Positions 62,581-64,000 of a stretch of DNA of 64,000 nt are shown in pieces. The stretch's first letter is position 1. The number at the start of each line of letters is the position of its first letter. Source of the DNA: Argopecten irradians (Eukaryota; Mollusca; Bivalvia; Pectinida; Pectinidae). The translations under genes were made by a program, and so were the position numbers. The DNA is taken from assembly GCF_041381155.1 (NCBI RefSeq), contig NC_091134.1, positions 31,005,540 to 31,069,539 of the forward strand. The letters run 5' to 3'. The notes beneath the pieces are model-generated. The model was not told where the DNA came from, did no database searches, and saw nothing but the letters and a program-made list of their open reading frames with translations.

Positions 62581-63440
62581 GACCTTGACAACTGATGTTG
62601 AATAGAGTGACCTTGAACATATGTAAGTGTTTTTCTATGACCTTGAAAGAATATTATTACACACATTGATCTTTGTAACATGTTTTGTTGTAGAGTCTTG
62701 TAATAATGTTTTAATTGTATAATTATCTTGGCAATAGCAAATGACCATGAACAATAACCTTGCAATCAAATTTTCACAGTGACCTTGGTATATAAAGATG
62801 GACATGTTGACCTTGACGATTAAGGATTGCTGCAATGACCTTTGATATGATAAATTTAATTGACCTTCAAACTAATAGATTGATACATGCAGTGACATTG
62901 AGGATATAAGAGTTTGTGACCTTGGGAATAAGAGTCTGTGATTAAAATTGAAATAGAAATTATCTTTGACAATAGTATCTAAATTGGTAAAGCCATATTG
63001 ACTATTGATAATATTTTTTTTCAACTTAATTAATCAGGGGATGGAGTGGGGGGGGGGGGTTGATCCAATGACATTAGGAATAAAAAAATTGGTATGCTGA
63101 CTTCGGAAATGAATTTCCCTTCATTGACCTTGAAAATAGAACAATTAGTATATATAGTTACCTTTGGTGTTGGGATAGTTGAAATATCTTCGAGTAAAAA
63201 TTTGCAAAGTAAACCATAAAAACAGAACTTATTTTTTGTCATTTTACATAAATAGTTATGCTCTGCAATGTTCTGGAAGAGTGATTTAGTGAGACCTTGG
63301 CCAAGACAATAAGACCAGTACAATGTTTTTTGAAACTTTATGACTAATTTTTGTGATGATTTTGAGTTTGAGTGGCCTTGAATCAAATAAATTGATTGTT
63401 TTACAATTATTGACATGTCCTTGAAAAGGTCCTGAATCAA
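62581..63440. repeat. Degenerate 25-30 bp repeat with TGACCTTGA core
   Basis: Exact TGACCTTGA at 62608, 62638, 62808 and 63125. Close variants at 62581, 62742, 62780, 62836, 62861, 62893 and 62917, and more ragged ones near 63291, 63372 and 63418. Spacing is mostly 24-30 bp between 62581 and 62925. The core on the other strand is TCAAGGTCA, the extended half-site of ERR/SF-1/FTZ-F1 nuclear receptors. Confidence 0.8.
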
Positions 63441-64000
63441 TTGCAAGATGGTTGCAATGTTACTATGAATAAATAAAATGGTTTTAGTGAAATTCTAATA
63501 CTAGTAATGGCTAAAAACTCTGTCAATAACTTTGATAGTGTAATTTCTGCTGTGAATTGTACCAATTAAACTGTCCAATCTGCAAGAGAAGAAATTTGAA
63601 ACTGATGTCGGTGAATCAAGCTTAATCTGTAAAAAAAAATGGTGGTTTAGAAAAATGTTGACTGATTATGTCATCACAATGAAGAGGCCATGATATTGTT
63701 AGCAGCATTTGGTAGAAGCAAAGCGAGGAGACAAAAAGGATTCTCATATCAAAATGTCTTGTTCAAGAACTAGCTATGTGTGTGGTTCTATAGTGAAGTG
63801 ATGCTGTAGCGTGTGAATGTATATTTCAATGAGATAGCACTATAAAATTAACCACTGCATTGTAATACCATAGCTTGTGTACTAAATCTTACAAAATTAC
63901 TCAATATCAGTAAATGGATTTCCTCAAACACTAAGCACTGTTTCTACTCTGTTCTAAGAGATGAAGGCAGAAATCAAGAATACCTGGAGAAAAAATCCTT

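Overview
This is AT-rich eukaryotic nuclear DNA with short exons, GT-AG introns, abundant small non-autonomous transposons, tRNA-derived SINEs and long minisatellites. The repeat vocabulary and the secreted-protein domain mix point to a mollusc, most likely a bivalve; this is inference. Only two genes can be reconstructed with confidence, and they converge on each other.

Region by region. Positions 1-14083 hold no gene I can support: one SINE, a degenerate tandem repeat and a possible 5' exon. Positions 14208-24232 (+) carry a complete nine-exon gene for a 674-residue secreted astacin-type zinc metalloprotease. Its order is signal peptide, prodomain with an aspartate-switch motif, furin-type site, astacin catalytic domain, C-type-lectin-like domain, kringle and a strongly basic tail. 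All eight introns keep the frame. The kringle contains a perfect 36-bp in-frame tandem duplication. Positions 27405-32800 (-) carry LYRM2, a 91-residue mitochondrial LYR-motif protein in three exons. Its second intron is swollen by a 71-bp minisatellite (about 32 copies) and a TTAA-flanked MITE.

Positions 32.8-39.7 kb form a transposon nest. A broken non-LTR retrotransposon 3' end (33285-34114, resuming at 38872-38987) is split by a 4.76-kb inverted-repeat (foldback) element. That element has arms of about 2.1 kb, a loop of about 0.5 kb and clusters of a TGTCGACA palindrome near both ends. Several MITEs surround the nest, one with a perfect 8-bp target-site duplication.

Positions 40-64 kb are mostly non-coding. 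They hold a possible 5' exon ending at 40457, an unassigned candidate exon at 53271-53485 and two large satellites. The 20-bp array spans 42.15-44.11 kb and the 37-bp array spans 55.76-59.19 kb; both show higher-order duplication. Further right are SINEs, a hAT-like MITE, and a degenerate 25-30 bp repeat whose core, TGACCTTGA, equals an extended nuclear-receptor half-site. This stretch may be introns of a large plus-strand gene that continues beyond the window.

The most novel items are the astacin / C-type lectin / kringle protease and the foldback element with its palindromic terminal motif array.
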